Shown here piece after piece: positions 1 through 5,222 of a DNA stretch of 7,830 nt. This DNA is from Ktedonobacteraceae bacterium (GTDB taxonomy: Bacteria > Chloroflexota > Ktedonobacteria > Ktedonobacterales > Ktedonobacteraceae): assembly GCA_014896635.1 (NCBI GenBank), contig JADBKA010000225.1:1-7830 (forward strand). Reading direction: 5' to 3'. A program made the position numbers and the translations under genes. The notes beneath the pieces are model-generated. The model searched no databases. It was given only the letters and a program-made list of their open reading frames with translations, and was not told where the DNA came from. Every line of letters starts with the position of its first letter. Position 1 is the stretch's first letter.

Positions 1-1685
1 GCACAGACACTTATGTCGAGAAGGAAAGCATGCTCAATGAGGAAATTGAGAAACTGCGCCTCTCGGCTACGCGCAGCCTGTTTGAGCGGCGCGATGTGCT
101 CATCGTTGCCTCTGTCTCCTGCATCTATGGTCTGGGTAGTCCAGAAGAGTATAGCGAGGTCGTTCTGACGCTCAAAGGTGGCGAGGAGCGGCGCCGCGAT
201 AAGATTCTGCGCCACCTGACCGAGATCCAGTACGAGCGCAACGACACCAACTTCATTCGTGGCCGCTTCCGTGTGCGTGGTGACGTGCTGGAGATCTTTC
301 CCGCGTATGAAGATGTGGCAGTACGGATCGAATTCTTCGGCGATGAAATTGAGCGCATGACCGATATCGACCCGCTCACCGGCGAAGTGCTCGGCAGGCG
401 CCAGCGGCTCGACATCTATCCCGCCAAACACTGGGTGACGACGCAGGAACGCCTGAACCAGTCAATCCGATTGATCGAACAGGAACTGGCGGAGCGGCTG
501 GCCGATCTTGAGGCTGAAGGCAAGTTGCTCGAAGCGGCGCGCCTGAAACAGCGCACTAACTTCGACATCGAGATGCTGCGTGAGACCGGCTTCTGTTCCG
601 GCGTCGAGAACTACTCGCGCCATCTCGCTGGACGAGGAGCCGGCGAGCCGCCCTGGACGCTGCTTGACTACATGCCCGATGATTTCCTGCTCGTGGTAGA
701 TGAATCACACGTCGCTCTGCCACAGGTGCGCGGCATGTATGCAGGCGACCGCTCGCGTAAACAGGTGCTCGTTGACTACGGCTTTCGCCTGCCATCGGCC
801 CTGGATAACCGCCCGCTGACATTCAGCGAATTCGAGCGCGCCGTCCGCCAGGCGCTTTTCGTCTCGGCCACGCCCGGACCCTACGAGTACGAGCATAGCC
901 AGGCTGTCGTCGAACAGGTGATCCGCCCGACCGGGCTGATCGATCCTGAAATCAGCGTGCGCCCCACACGCGGCCAGATCGACGATCTGCTTGCCGAGAT
1001 CCGCAGGCGCGTCGAGAAGGGCCAGCGCGCCCTGGTCACGACACTCACAAAGAAAATGGCCGAAGATCTCGCCGACTACTTGCAGGAACTCAACGTCAAG
1101 GTGCATTACCTGCACTCGGAGATTGACACGATTGAGCGCGTCGAGATCCTGCGCGACCTGCGCCTGGGCGTCTATGATGTCGTCGTCGGCATCAACCTGC
1201 TGCGCGAAGGACTTGACCTGCCGGAAGTCTCGCTGGTGGCAATCCTGGATGCCGATAAAGAGGGCTTCCTGCGCTCGGAGAACTCCTTGATCCAGATGAT
1301 CGGCCGCGCCGCCCGCCACGTCGAAGGCAGCGTGATCATGTACGCCGATACTGTCACGCGCTCCATGCAGCGCGCCATCGACGAGACGAACCGCCGCCGC
1401 GCACGCCAGATTGCTTACAACGAACGACACAATATCACCCCACGTGGCATTCAGAAGGAAGTTAGGACGCTATCAGAACGCATCAAGGCGATGAGCGCTG
1501 AGGGCAAGGCAGCCGGCGGCAAGCCGCTCTCTACCGCCCTGGCTACAATTCCTAAAGATGAAGCTTTGCGCCTGATCAGAGATCTAGAAGCGCAGATGCG
1601 CGCCGCTGCAAAACAACTGGAGTTTGAGAAGGCCGCGCAACTGCGTGATCAGATTATCGAGATCAGAAGGGCGATGCTTGAGTAG
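1..1685 (+). CDS. uvrB: UvrB, excinuclease ABC subunit B (5' end outside window)
   Basis: This is the helicase-like damage-verification subunit of nucleotide excision repair. It is loaded on DNA by UvrA and then recruits UvrC for incision. The reading frame is open from position 3 and gives 560 residues to a TAG at 1683-1685. UvrB is usually about 660-690 residues, so roughly the first 100-110, including the Walker A loop, lie upstream; the ATG at 30 is internal. Counting from position 3, visible landmarks are STDTY-like TDTYVEKES at the start, [14 protein letters not shown] near 37-50, the DESH Walker B box at 233-236, SATPG at 288-292, the motif V/VI stretch [14 protein letters not shown] to QMIGRAAR (431-438), and a C-terminal UVR domain (about 520-556) that contacts UvrC. 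There is no frameshift. Its 3' end faces the convergent receiver gene. The assignment is secure. Confidence 0.97.
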   Translation, partial: TDTYVEKESMLNEEIEKLRLSATRSLFERRDVLIVASVSCIYGLGSPEEYSEVVLTLKGGEERRRDKILRHLTEIQYERNDTNFIRGRFRVRGDVLEIFPAYEDVAVRIEFFGDEIERMTDIDPLTGEVLGRRQRLDIYPAKHWVTTQERLNQSIRLIEQELAERLADLEAEGKLLEAARLKQRTNFDIEMLRETGFCSGVENYSRHLAGRGAGEPPWTLLDYMPDDFLLVVDESHVALPQVRGMYAGDRSRKQVLVDYGFRLPSALDNRPLTFSEFERAVRQALFVSATPGPYEYEHSQAVVEQVIRPTGLIDPEISVRPTRGQIDDLLAEIRRRVEKGQRALVTTLTKKMAEDLADYLQELNVKVHYLHSEIDTIERVEILRDLRLGVYDVVVGINLLREGLDLPEVSLVAILDADKEGFLRSENSLIQMIGRAARHVEGSVIMYADTVTRSMQRAIDETNRRRARQIAYNERHNITPRGIQKEVRTLSERIKAMSAEGKAAGGKPLSTALATIPKDEALRLIRDLEAQMRAAAKQLEFEKAAQLRDQIIEIRRAMLE

Positions 1686-1689
1686 CCCT

Positions 1690-1739
1690 GTGATGGACTG
1701 AAAAACAGTATCGACTCGTCATATCTCTCAGTCCATCAC
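1690..1739. terminator. Perfect 12-bp inverted repeat between convergent genes
   Basis: GTGATGGACTGA (1690-1701) is exactly complementary to TCAGTCCATCAC (1728-1739), with a 26-nt loop. It fills the 63-nt gap between the converging uvrB and receiver genes, so a bidirectional transcription stop is the likely role. Neither strand has a T-run after the stem, so classic intrinsic termination is uncertain and the long loop is unusual. Confidence 0.5.
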
Positions 1740-1748
1740 TGTACAGCG

Positions 1749-2147
1749 CTATTCAGGGACGAGTTCAGCGATGATGTTAAGCAGATCACGTACATCGAAA
1801 GGCTTCTTGAGTAGACGAAGATGGCGCCGCTGCACCTCTTCGTAAGGGAGCGAGAGCGCCGCGCTGATCAGCACGACCGATACGCCGCGCGTCCCCGGCA
1901 ATTCCTGCAAGCGATCATAGAGCGCGAGTCCGTTCATCACAGGCATCAGATAATCCAGCAGGATGAGAGCCGGGCGCACATGCGGCGCACTGAGAAGCGC
2001 CAGGTCACTTTCGGCAATCCACAGCGTGTGAAAGTTCGTCTCCTCTCTGATCACGCATTGCAGCGCCTCACCGATATCATGGTCGTCATCGACAATCAAG
2101 ATAGTCTTCTCTTCTTTCGTGCTGTCAACGTTGTTCGTCTTTTGCAT
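1749..2147 (-). CDS. Stand-alone response regulator receiver domain protein
   Basis: A 132-residue CheY-like receiver domain with no output domain. It should be phosphorylated by a histidine kinase and act through protein contacts. From the chosen start, the acidic pocket is DDD at 20-22, the phospho-acceptor is D65 in LLDYLMP, the switch Ser is S95 in LISAA, and the conserved Lys is K115 in LKKPF. The start ATG (complement of 2145-2147) has GGAAGG 8 nt upstream (complement of 2156-2161). The frame stays open to 2270, but those 41 extra residues are Gly/Pro-rich and come from translating the GC-rich repeat, so they are excluded. No kinase gene lies nearby, so the partner is unknown. The domain assignment is firm; the pathway is not. 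Confidence 0.9.
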   Translation of the reverse strand: MQKTNNVDSTKEEKTILIVDDDHDIGEALQCVIREETNFHTLWIAESDLALLSAPHVRPALILLDYLMPVMNGLALYDRLQELPGTRGVSVVLISAALSLPYEEVQRRHLRLLKKPFDVRDLLNIIAELVPE

Positions 2148-2162
2148 CACAAGAACCTTCCC

Positions 2163-2248
2163 TGCTAAGGAGGTGGACCTTAGAATTGAGAAAAAGGGGG
2201 AAATGGGGACACCCCATGCCCCGCCAGGGGCTGGCGCCCCTGGACCCC
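2163..2248. repeat. GC-rich intergenic repeat, copy A
   Basis: The parts, in order, are CTAAGG and CCTTAG as an inverted pair (2165-2183), a purine tract GAGAAAAAGGGG (2188-2199), GGGGACACCCC (2205-2215), and a hairpin CCAGGGG / CCCCTGG with a 6-nt loop, ending TGGACCCC at 2248. The same parts in the same order recur at 4566-4681. All G and C runs here are four long. No coding capacity is supported. Confidence 0.75.
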
Positions 2249-2280
2249 ACTTCTCATTCGTTCTGTCCACCTACTTGGTA
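2163..2280. repeat. Nested inverted repeat (MITE-like or REP-like) around copy A
   Basis: AAGGAGGTGGAC (2167-2178) pairs with GTCCACCTACTT (2265-2276) at 11 of 12 positions, and the pairing extends outward to 2163/2280 with two wobbles. Inside it, 2183-2192 pairs with 2251-2259 with one bulged T, followed by the GGGG/CCCC and CCAGGGG/CCCCTGG stems of copy A. The whole 118 bp can fold as one long imperfect hairpin. No clear target-site duplication was seen. Confidence 0.55.
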
Positions 2281-2301
2281 CTAAAAGAGTCAATCCTATG
2301 C

Positions 2302-2333
2302 CTACCGGGAAGCCTGGTAGTGTGTAATATAAT
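2302..2333 (+). promoter_or_regulatory. Possible promoter and operator of the DHS-like gene
   Basis: A perfect TATAAT lies at 2328-2333. No recognisable -35 stands 15-19 bp upstream. Instead an 8-bp stem (CTACCGGG / CCTGGTAG, one G-T pair, 3-nt loop, 2302-2320) occupies that position. This would fit a regulator-dependent promoter. It is tentative because AT-rich hexamers are common. Confidence 0.35.
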
Positions 2334-2421
2334 ACGGGTGGATAAGGCCGCAGGCATACAAAGACAGACACGTTCTGGCCCTTTTTCGCTACTCTTTCCA
2401 TCATAGAAAGGATCATTGTGG

Positions 2422-3552
2422 ATGACTCATCACCACGAGTCACATCATGCGAACCAGCATGAGCATCATCTCCCTGCGCACAGCGAGTTGCTGAGCGGAG
2501 CCAGCATATTACCCCGGCGCATCCAGCCCGGCATGACGGTCAGCGAGTTGATAGATCAGCAGTTTCAGGCATATAATGCGGCACGACTGCACGAAGCGGC
2601 GCGCCTGCTGGTCGAGAAGATGCTGCGCCCCGAAGAGGATACGACCATTGCCCTGACAATGGCCGGCGCACTCACACCCGCCGGTCTGGGCGGCTGCATC
2701 ATCACATTGATGGAGTATGGCTTTGTTGACTTTATCATCAGTACCGGGGCGAATCTCTATCACGATATCCACTACGCGCTGGCGATGACTCTGCATCGCG
2801 GCGATTTCCGCCTGGACGATACCATGCTTCAGGAAGAAGGCATCATCCGTATCTATGATATTCTCTTTGAAGATAAAGTGCTACTCGATACGGACGCTTT
2901 TATCCGCGAATGCCTCAAAAGTCTGCCCGAAAGACCGGTTTCAACCTCTGAACTGCATCATCACCTGGGTAGCCAGTTGCTCAAAGCAGGCGTGAAACCG
3001 GAGAACTCGCTGCTGGCACAGGCTGCCGCCTGGAACGTTCCCATTTATACGTCTTCTCCAGGCGATTCTTCCATCGGTATGAACGTCGCTCGCTCCGTCC
3101 TGGAAGGCAACCAGCTCTCGCTTGACCCATTGGCAGACGTGAACGAGACAACCGCTATCGTCCACCATGCGACGCGCAACGGCGTGCTCATTCTGGGTGG
3201 AGGGAGTCCCAAGAACTTCTACCTTCAGACCCAGCCGCAACTGTGGGAGGTGCTTGGTATCCAGAAGGGTGGACATGACTACTTCATCCAGATTACCGCC
3301 GACGCTCCCCACTGGGGTGGCCTCTCAGGCGCGACCCCATCCGAGGCAGTATCATGGGGGAAGATCAAGCCGGATCAACTACGAGACACAGTTGTTATCT
3401 ATGGTGATTCAACTATAATTTTACCTCTGCTTACTGCTTATGCAGTCAACAAGACTCAACCTCGACCCCGTAAAGAACTGTTTTTGCAACGGAACAAGAT
3501 GCTCGAAGAGCTAAAAAATGCGTTTGAAGCTGGCAAGCAGAGACGTCCCTGA
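2422..3552 (+). CDS. Deoxyhypusine synthase-family protein (bacterial, probable polyamine enzyme)
   Basis: A 376-residue member of the NAD-dependent deoxyhypusine synthase fold, close to the roughly 370 residues of eukaryotic DHS. In eukaryotes DHS moves the aminobutyl group of spermidine to eIF5A. Bacteria lack eIF5A, and some bacterial relatives are annotated as homospermidine-forming, so a small-molecule amine acceptor is likelier. The core is SEAVSWGKI at 307-315, where K314 matches the catalytic Lys (K329) of human DHS. GGGSPKN at 259-265 aligns with the human GGGVVKH loop but has N265 where human has the active-site H288. The first 20 residues hold nine His. ATG 2422 is preferred over TTG 2416 because AAAGGA (2407-2412) sits 9 nt before it. 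It neighbours speD, another polyamine gene, 286 nt downstream. Fold confidence is high; substrate is inferred. Confidence 0.9.
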   Translation: MTHHHESHHANQHEHHLPAHSELLSGASILPRRIQPGMTVSELIDQQFQAYNAARLHEAARLLVEKMLRPEEDTTIALTMAGALTPAGLGGCIITLMEYGFVDFIISTGANLYHDIHYALAMTLHRGDFRLDDTMLQEEGIIRIYDILFEDKVLLDTDAFIRECLKSLPERPVSTSELHHHLGSQLLKAGVKPENSLLAQAAAWNVPIYTSSPGDSSIGMNVARSVLEGNQLSLDPLADVNETTAIVHHATRNGVLILGGGSPKNFYLQTQPQLWEVLGIQKGGHDYFIQITADAPHWGGLSGATPSEAVSWGKIKPDQLRDTVVIYGDSTIILPLLTAYAVNKTQPRPRKELFLQRNKMLEELKNAFEAGKQRRP

Positions 3553-3558
3553 TGTTTT

Positions 3559-3595
3559 TCTATCTAATAACAACCAGGCGTCCTTATTAGATAGA
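3559..3595. repeat. Perfect 12-bp AT-rich hairpin after the DHS-like gene
   Basis: TCTATCTAATAA (3559-3570) is exactly complementary to TTATTAGATAGA (3584-3595), with a 13-nt loop, starting 6 nt after the DHS-like stop codon. A TTTTT run precedes the stem rather than following it on the + strand, so it is not a textbook intrinsic terminator. It could be a 3' mRNA stabiliser or a protein site. Confidence 0.5.
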
Positions 3596-3663
3596 CAGGC
3601 GGGTGTCATTTAGGTGGATTGAAACCTTATTTTTAGGTAGACAGTCCCCTGATGTTTAGATGG
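3587..3663. repeat. Imperfect direct repeat, 46-bp period
   Basis: TTAGATAGACAG (3587-3598) recurs as TTAGGTAGACAG (3633-3644), and TTTAGGTGG (3609-3617) as TTTAGATGG (3655-3663), both offset by exactly 46 bp. The words between them are less conserved. CCCTGATGTTT also occurs at both the DHS-like gene end and 3648-3657. The block lies upstream of the speD promoter region. Confidence 0.5.
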
Positions 3664-3675
3664 AAAAGCATTTGG

Positions 3676-3733
3676 CATTAGATAAAATTGTCGCATTTTT
3701 CCTTTGCATTAGCTTGACAATCTAATGTATAAT
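3676..3733 (+). promoter_or_regulatory. speD promoter region with inverted repeat
   Basis: A perfect TATAAT is at 3728-3733. The only good TTGACA (3714-3719) is just 8 bp away, too close to work with it. A weaker TTGCAT (3704-3709) has an 18-bp spacing. GACAATCTAATG (3716-3727), directly abutting the TATAAT, pairs with CATTAG (3676-3681) and ATTGTC (3687-3692) with a 5-nt bulge, so it may be a repressor site. Confidence 0.4.
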
Positions 3734-3741
3734 ATCTCCCA

Positions 3742-3838
3742 GTGTGTGAAAAGGGACACACGAGAGAAAAGGGCAGGCCGGCGTTCCGCCTCTGCGGCAA
3801 GGAGCCTGCGTAACTACCTGTTCCGGGAGGAAGATGCG
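3742..3838 (+). promoter_or_regulatory. Structured speD 5' leader
   Basis: About 95 nt between the putative start of transcription and the speD ATG. One hairpin is GTGTGT (3742-3747) with ACACAC (3756-3761). A second has an outer stem GCAGGC (3773-3778) / GCCTGC (3804-3809) enclosing CCGC-CTCT-GCGG (3786-3797). The ribosome site GGAGG (3826-3830) follows 16 nt later. I do not recognise a known riboswitch class. Post-transcriptional control of speD is possible. Confidence 0.35.
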
Positions 3839-4270
3839 ATGCTTGTACACTTAATGTTGGAACTCTATGGTTGTGACCGGCAGTTGCTCGAAAACGAGCC
3901 GTTGATTCGCCGTGTCCTCGACGAATACCCTGGGCGTGTCGGTATGGAGAAGGTCAGTCCTGTGCATCTCTATGATATCGAGACGTCCAACCCGCTTGAC
4001 GCCGGTATGTCAGGTTTCGTCGTCATTGCCCAGAGCCATGTCAGTCTGCATGCCTGGCCTGAGTACGGTGAGGTCGATATCGACATCTGTTCATGTAAGG
4101 AGTTCAGCCAGGAAGACGCCATCGCCTTCGCAAAGGAGATGTTCCAGACCGAGGATGTGGAGGCGCATTTCGTAGTGCGTGCCACGCGCTCGCTGCGCCC
4201 GCAGGAGCCTGATCCCGACCGTTACCAGGCGGCTCTGGCGGCGCGTCTGGCCCGTGCGGGGGTGTCCTAA
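3839..4270 (+). CDS. speD: S-adenosylmethionine decarboxylase proenzyme, prokaryotic class 1B
   Basis: This pyruvoyl enzyme decarboxylates S-adenosylmethionine to make the aminopropyl donor for spermidine. The 143-residue length fits the short bacterial/archaeal class (about 125-140), which self-cleaves at an internal Ser to form the pyruvoyl group. Predicted cleavage is Q65|S66 in AQSHVSLHAWPEYG. H71 and C86 match the catalytic His and Cys of the Thermotoga enzyme (S63, H68, C83) with identical spacing. The residue before Ser is Gln here rather than the usual Glu. ATG 3839 is chosen because GGAGG (3826-3830) is 8 nt upstream and homology starts there; the frame is open to 3725, but that overlaps the putative -10. 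SpeD homologues specialised as pyruvoyl arginine or ornithine decarboxylases are an alternative that sequence reading alone does not exclude. Confidence 0.92.
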   Translation: MLVHLMLELYGCDRQLLENEPLIRRVLDEYPGRVGMEKVSPVHLYDIETSNPLDAGMSGFVVIAQSHVSLHAWPEYGEVDIDICSCKEFSQEDAIAFAKEMFQTEDVEAHFVVRATRSLRPQEPDPDRYQAALAARLARAGVS

Positions 4271-4285
4271 AGGCAACAAGAAGAA

Positions 4286-4310
4286 GGCAAAGAGTATCTG
4301 CCTCTTTGCC
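4286..4310 (+). other. Hairpin between speD stop and its terminator
   Basis: GGCAAAGAG (4286-4294) and CTCTTTGCC (4302-4310) form a perfect 9-bp stem with a 7-nt loop. There is no T-run after it. It lies in the 3' untranslated region 15 nt after the speD stop and may protect the transcript end or assist termination. Confidence 0.5.
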
Positions 4311-4334
4311 GCAGGCCAGGTGACCTTTGCTGGA

Positions 4335-4372
4335 GGGTAAGGAAGAGCATCGCATCTTCCTTGCCCTTTTTT
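4335..4372 (+). terminator. Intrinsic terminator of speD
   Basis: GGGTAAGGAAGA (4335-4346) pairs with TCTTCCTTGCCC (4355-4366) over 12 bp with one G-U pair and an 8-nt loop, followed directly by six T (4367-4372). This is a textbook Rho-independent terminator. Confidence 0.92.
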
Positions 4373-4412
4373 GTTGTGGCTTCTCTCGCTCTTAATATCA
4401 AATCTTTGTAAA

Positions 4413-4565
4413 AAATGGGGGGACCCCCACATTTGCGTGAACTTAAGGAAGTGTCCTTCCCCTAAGAACAACTTGTAGCCTCGCCATTGATGGCGGGATT
4501 CGGGGGTCTCCCTCCTCTCCAGAAGGAGAAAAAGAGGGAAAAGAGGTTTTCGGGGAACACCCTCT
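4413..4565. repeat. GC-rich intergenic repeat, copy X (diverged)
   Basis: It starts with a GGGGGG-A-CCCCC palindrome (4417-4428), then GTGAACTTAAGG (4437-4448) with AAGGA / TCCTT arms, then a segment of about 55 nt absent from the next copy. It continues with AAGGAGAAAAAG (4523-4534) and CGGGGAACACCCTC (4551-4564). AACTTAAGG and AAGGAGAAAAAG are identical in the neighbouring copy Y. It lacks the terminal CCAGGGGG hairpin. No gene is supported on either strand. Confidence 0.65.
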
Positions 4566-4681
4566 TTGGCGTCAACTTAAGGGGTATTCCTTCCCTCTCA
4601 AAGGAGAAAAAGGGGAAAAAAGGTATTTTTCGGGGGACACCCCCTTGCCCCCGCCAGGGGGCATGCGCCCCCTGGACCCCC
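4566..4681. repeat. GC-rich intergenic repeat, copy Y
   Basis: AACTTAAGG (4574-4582), AAGGAGAAAAAG (4601-4612), GGGGGACACCCCC (4632-4644), then a hairpin CCAGGGGG / CCCCCTGG with a 6-nt loop, ending TGGACCCCC at 4681. It has the same order of parts as 2163-2248, but every G/C run is five long rather than four. The repeat ends 9 nt before the -35 of the metal operon promoter. Confidence 0.75.
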
Positions 4682-4690
4682 TCTACCGGG

Positions 4691-4719
4691 TTGAAGATTC
4701 CCGGTCCATGTGCTATAGT
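4691..4719 (+). promoter_or_regulatory. Sigma70-like promoter of the metal operon
   Basis: TTGAAG (4691-4696) and TATAGT (4714-4719) are separated by 17 bp. Transcription would start near 4726, giving an untranslated leader of about 50 nt before the regulator's GTG start. Confidence 0.7.
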
Positions 4720-4737
4720 GAGAAGGAAATCAATAGC

Positions 4738-4759
4738 TGCATACCTGTACAGGTGTGCA
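4738..4759 (+). promoter_or_regulatory. Palindromic operator candidate of the metal-sensing regulator
   Basis: ACCTGT/ACAGGT (4743-4754) is a perfect 12-bp palindrome. It is flanked by TGCA on both sides (4738-4741 and 4756-4759), giving a 22-bp dyad with one mismatched pair. It lies about +12 to +33 relative to the predicted transcription start, where a bound repressor would block RNA polymerase. The metal sensor encoded 20 bp downstream is the obvious candidate ligand. Confidence 0.6.
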
Positions 4760-4778
4760 AGAACAATGAGGTTAGACA

Positions 4779-5222
4779 GTGTTATCAGAGACTGCAAGTA
4801 CCACGTTGACCGGTGTTCGTGTTCCCAGGGAGGATGTCTGCCAGGAGCGAGCGGTCCATGTGGAGCACGTTGCACAGGTGCGGCGTGTACTGCTTTCTGG
4901 CGAGGAAGCTCTACGAATTGCCAGCCTGTTCGCCGTGCTGAGCGATCCGACCAGGCTCCAGGTGGTGCATGCGCTGCTCAACTCCCCGACAGGCGAATTG
5001 TGTGTCTGTGACCTGGCAAACGTACTGGCGAGGGACGACACCACGATCTCGCATCAATTGCGCGTCTTGCGCAATCAGCATATTGTAGCGATGCGGAGGG
5101 CCGGGCGTGTTGTCTATTATCGCCTGGTAGACGAGCATATTCGCCAGCTCCTCAAGATGGGCATGGTACACGCGCAGGAAGTGGATGCCACTGCTCAGGC
5201 CGGGGGGAGGGGACGTGCATGA
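4779..5222 (+). CDS. ArsR/SmtB-family metal-sensing repressor (CadC-like)
   Basis: A 147-residue winged-helix metalloregulator that should leave its operator when it binds metal and so release the downstream exporter. ELCVCDLA at 73-80 is the CadC/ArsR alpha-3 motif (C75, C77), and the recognition helix follows at about 87-99. D118, H120, H131 and E134 reproduce the SmtB alpha-5 site (D-x-H-x10-H-x2-E) exactly. The N-terminal arm has one Cys (C21) in EDVCQE, similar in place to the CadC N-terminal Cys pair. GTG 4779 is the first start after an in-frame stop and has GAGG (4768-4771) 7 nt upstream. Its stop overlaps the exporter's ATG by 4 nt. Zn, Cd or Pb are plausible inducers; which one is inferred, not seen. 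Confidence 0.92.
   Translation: MLSETASTTLTGVRVPREDVCQERAVHVEHVAQVRRVLLSGEEALRIASLFAVLSDPTRLQVVHALLNSPTGELCVCDLANVLARDDTTISHQLRVLRNQHIVAMRRAGRVVYYRLVDEHIRQLLKMGMVHAQEVDATAQAGGRGRA

Noticed and set aside
705..1430. 241-residue open frame on the minus strand
   Set aside because: It lies wholly opposite uvrB, whose frame is confirmed by many motifs; the minus frame resembles no family.
1739..1746. CTGTACAG, shared with the core of the metal operator
   Set aside because: An isolated 8-bp palindrome between convergent genes without the flanking bases; chance is adequate.
2148..2270. 41-residue N-terminal extension of the receiver protein
   Set aside because: It is Gly/Pro-rich translation of the GC-rich repeat, has no similarity to receiver domains, and ATG at 2147 has its own ribosome site.
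2251..2300. Minus-strand promoter for the receiver gene (TTGACT, complement of 2288-2293)
   Set aside because: No acceptable -10 stands 15-19 bp downstream on that strand.
2425..2470. His cluster as an engineered affinity tag
   Set aside because: The pattern is irregular and interspersed with other residues, and the surrounding sequence is natural with no vector features.
3612..3625. GGATTGAAAC, resembling the end of some CRISPR repeats
   Set aside because: It occurs once, with no repeat-spacer pattern and no cas genes nearby.
3714..3733. TTGACA and TATAAT as a single sigma70 promoter
   Set aside because: The spacing is 8 bp; about 17 is needed. The hexamers may still be used separately.
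3725..3838. Longer speD start at 3725
   Set aside because: That ATG lies inside the putative promoter, has no ribosome site, and the residues are basic low-complexity unlike SpeD. ATG 3839 has GGAGG 8 nt upstream.
4462..4875. Open frames on both strands across 4462-5011
   Set aside because: They translate the GC-rich repeats and then the antisense or shifted frame of the metal regulator. Low-complexity Gly/Pro/Phe/Lys composition with no start signals.
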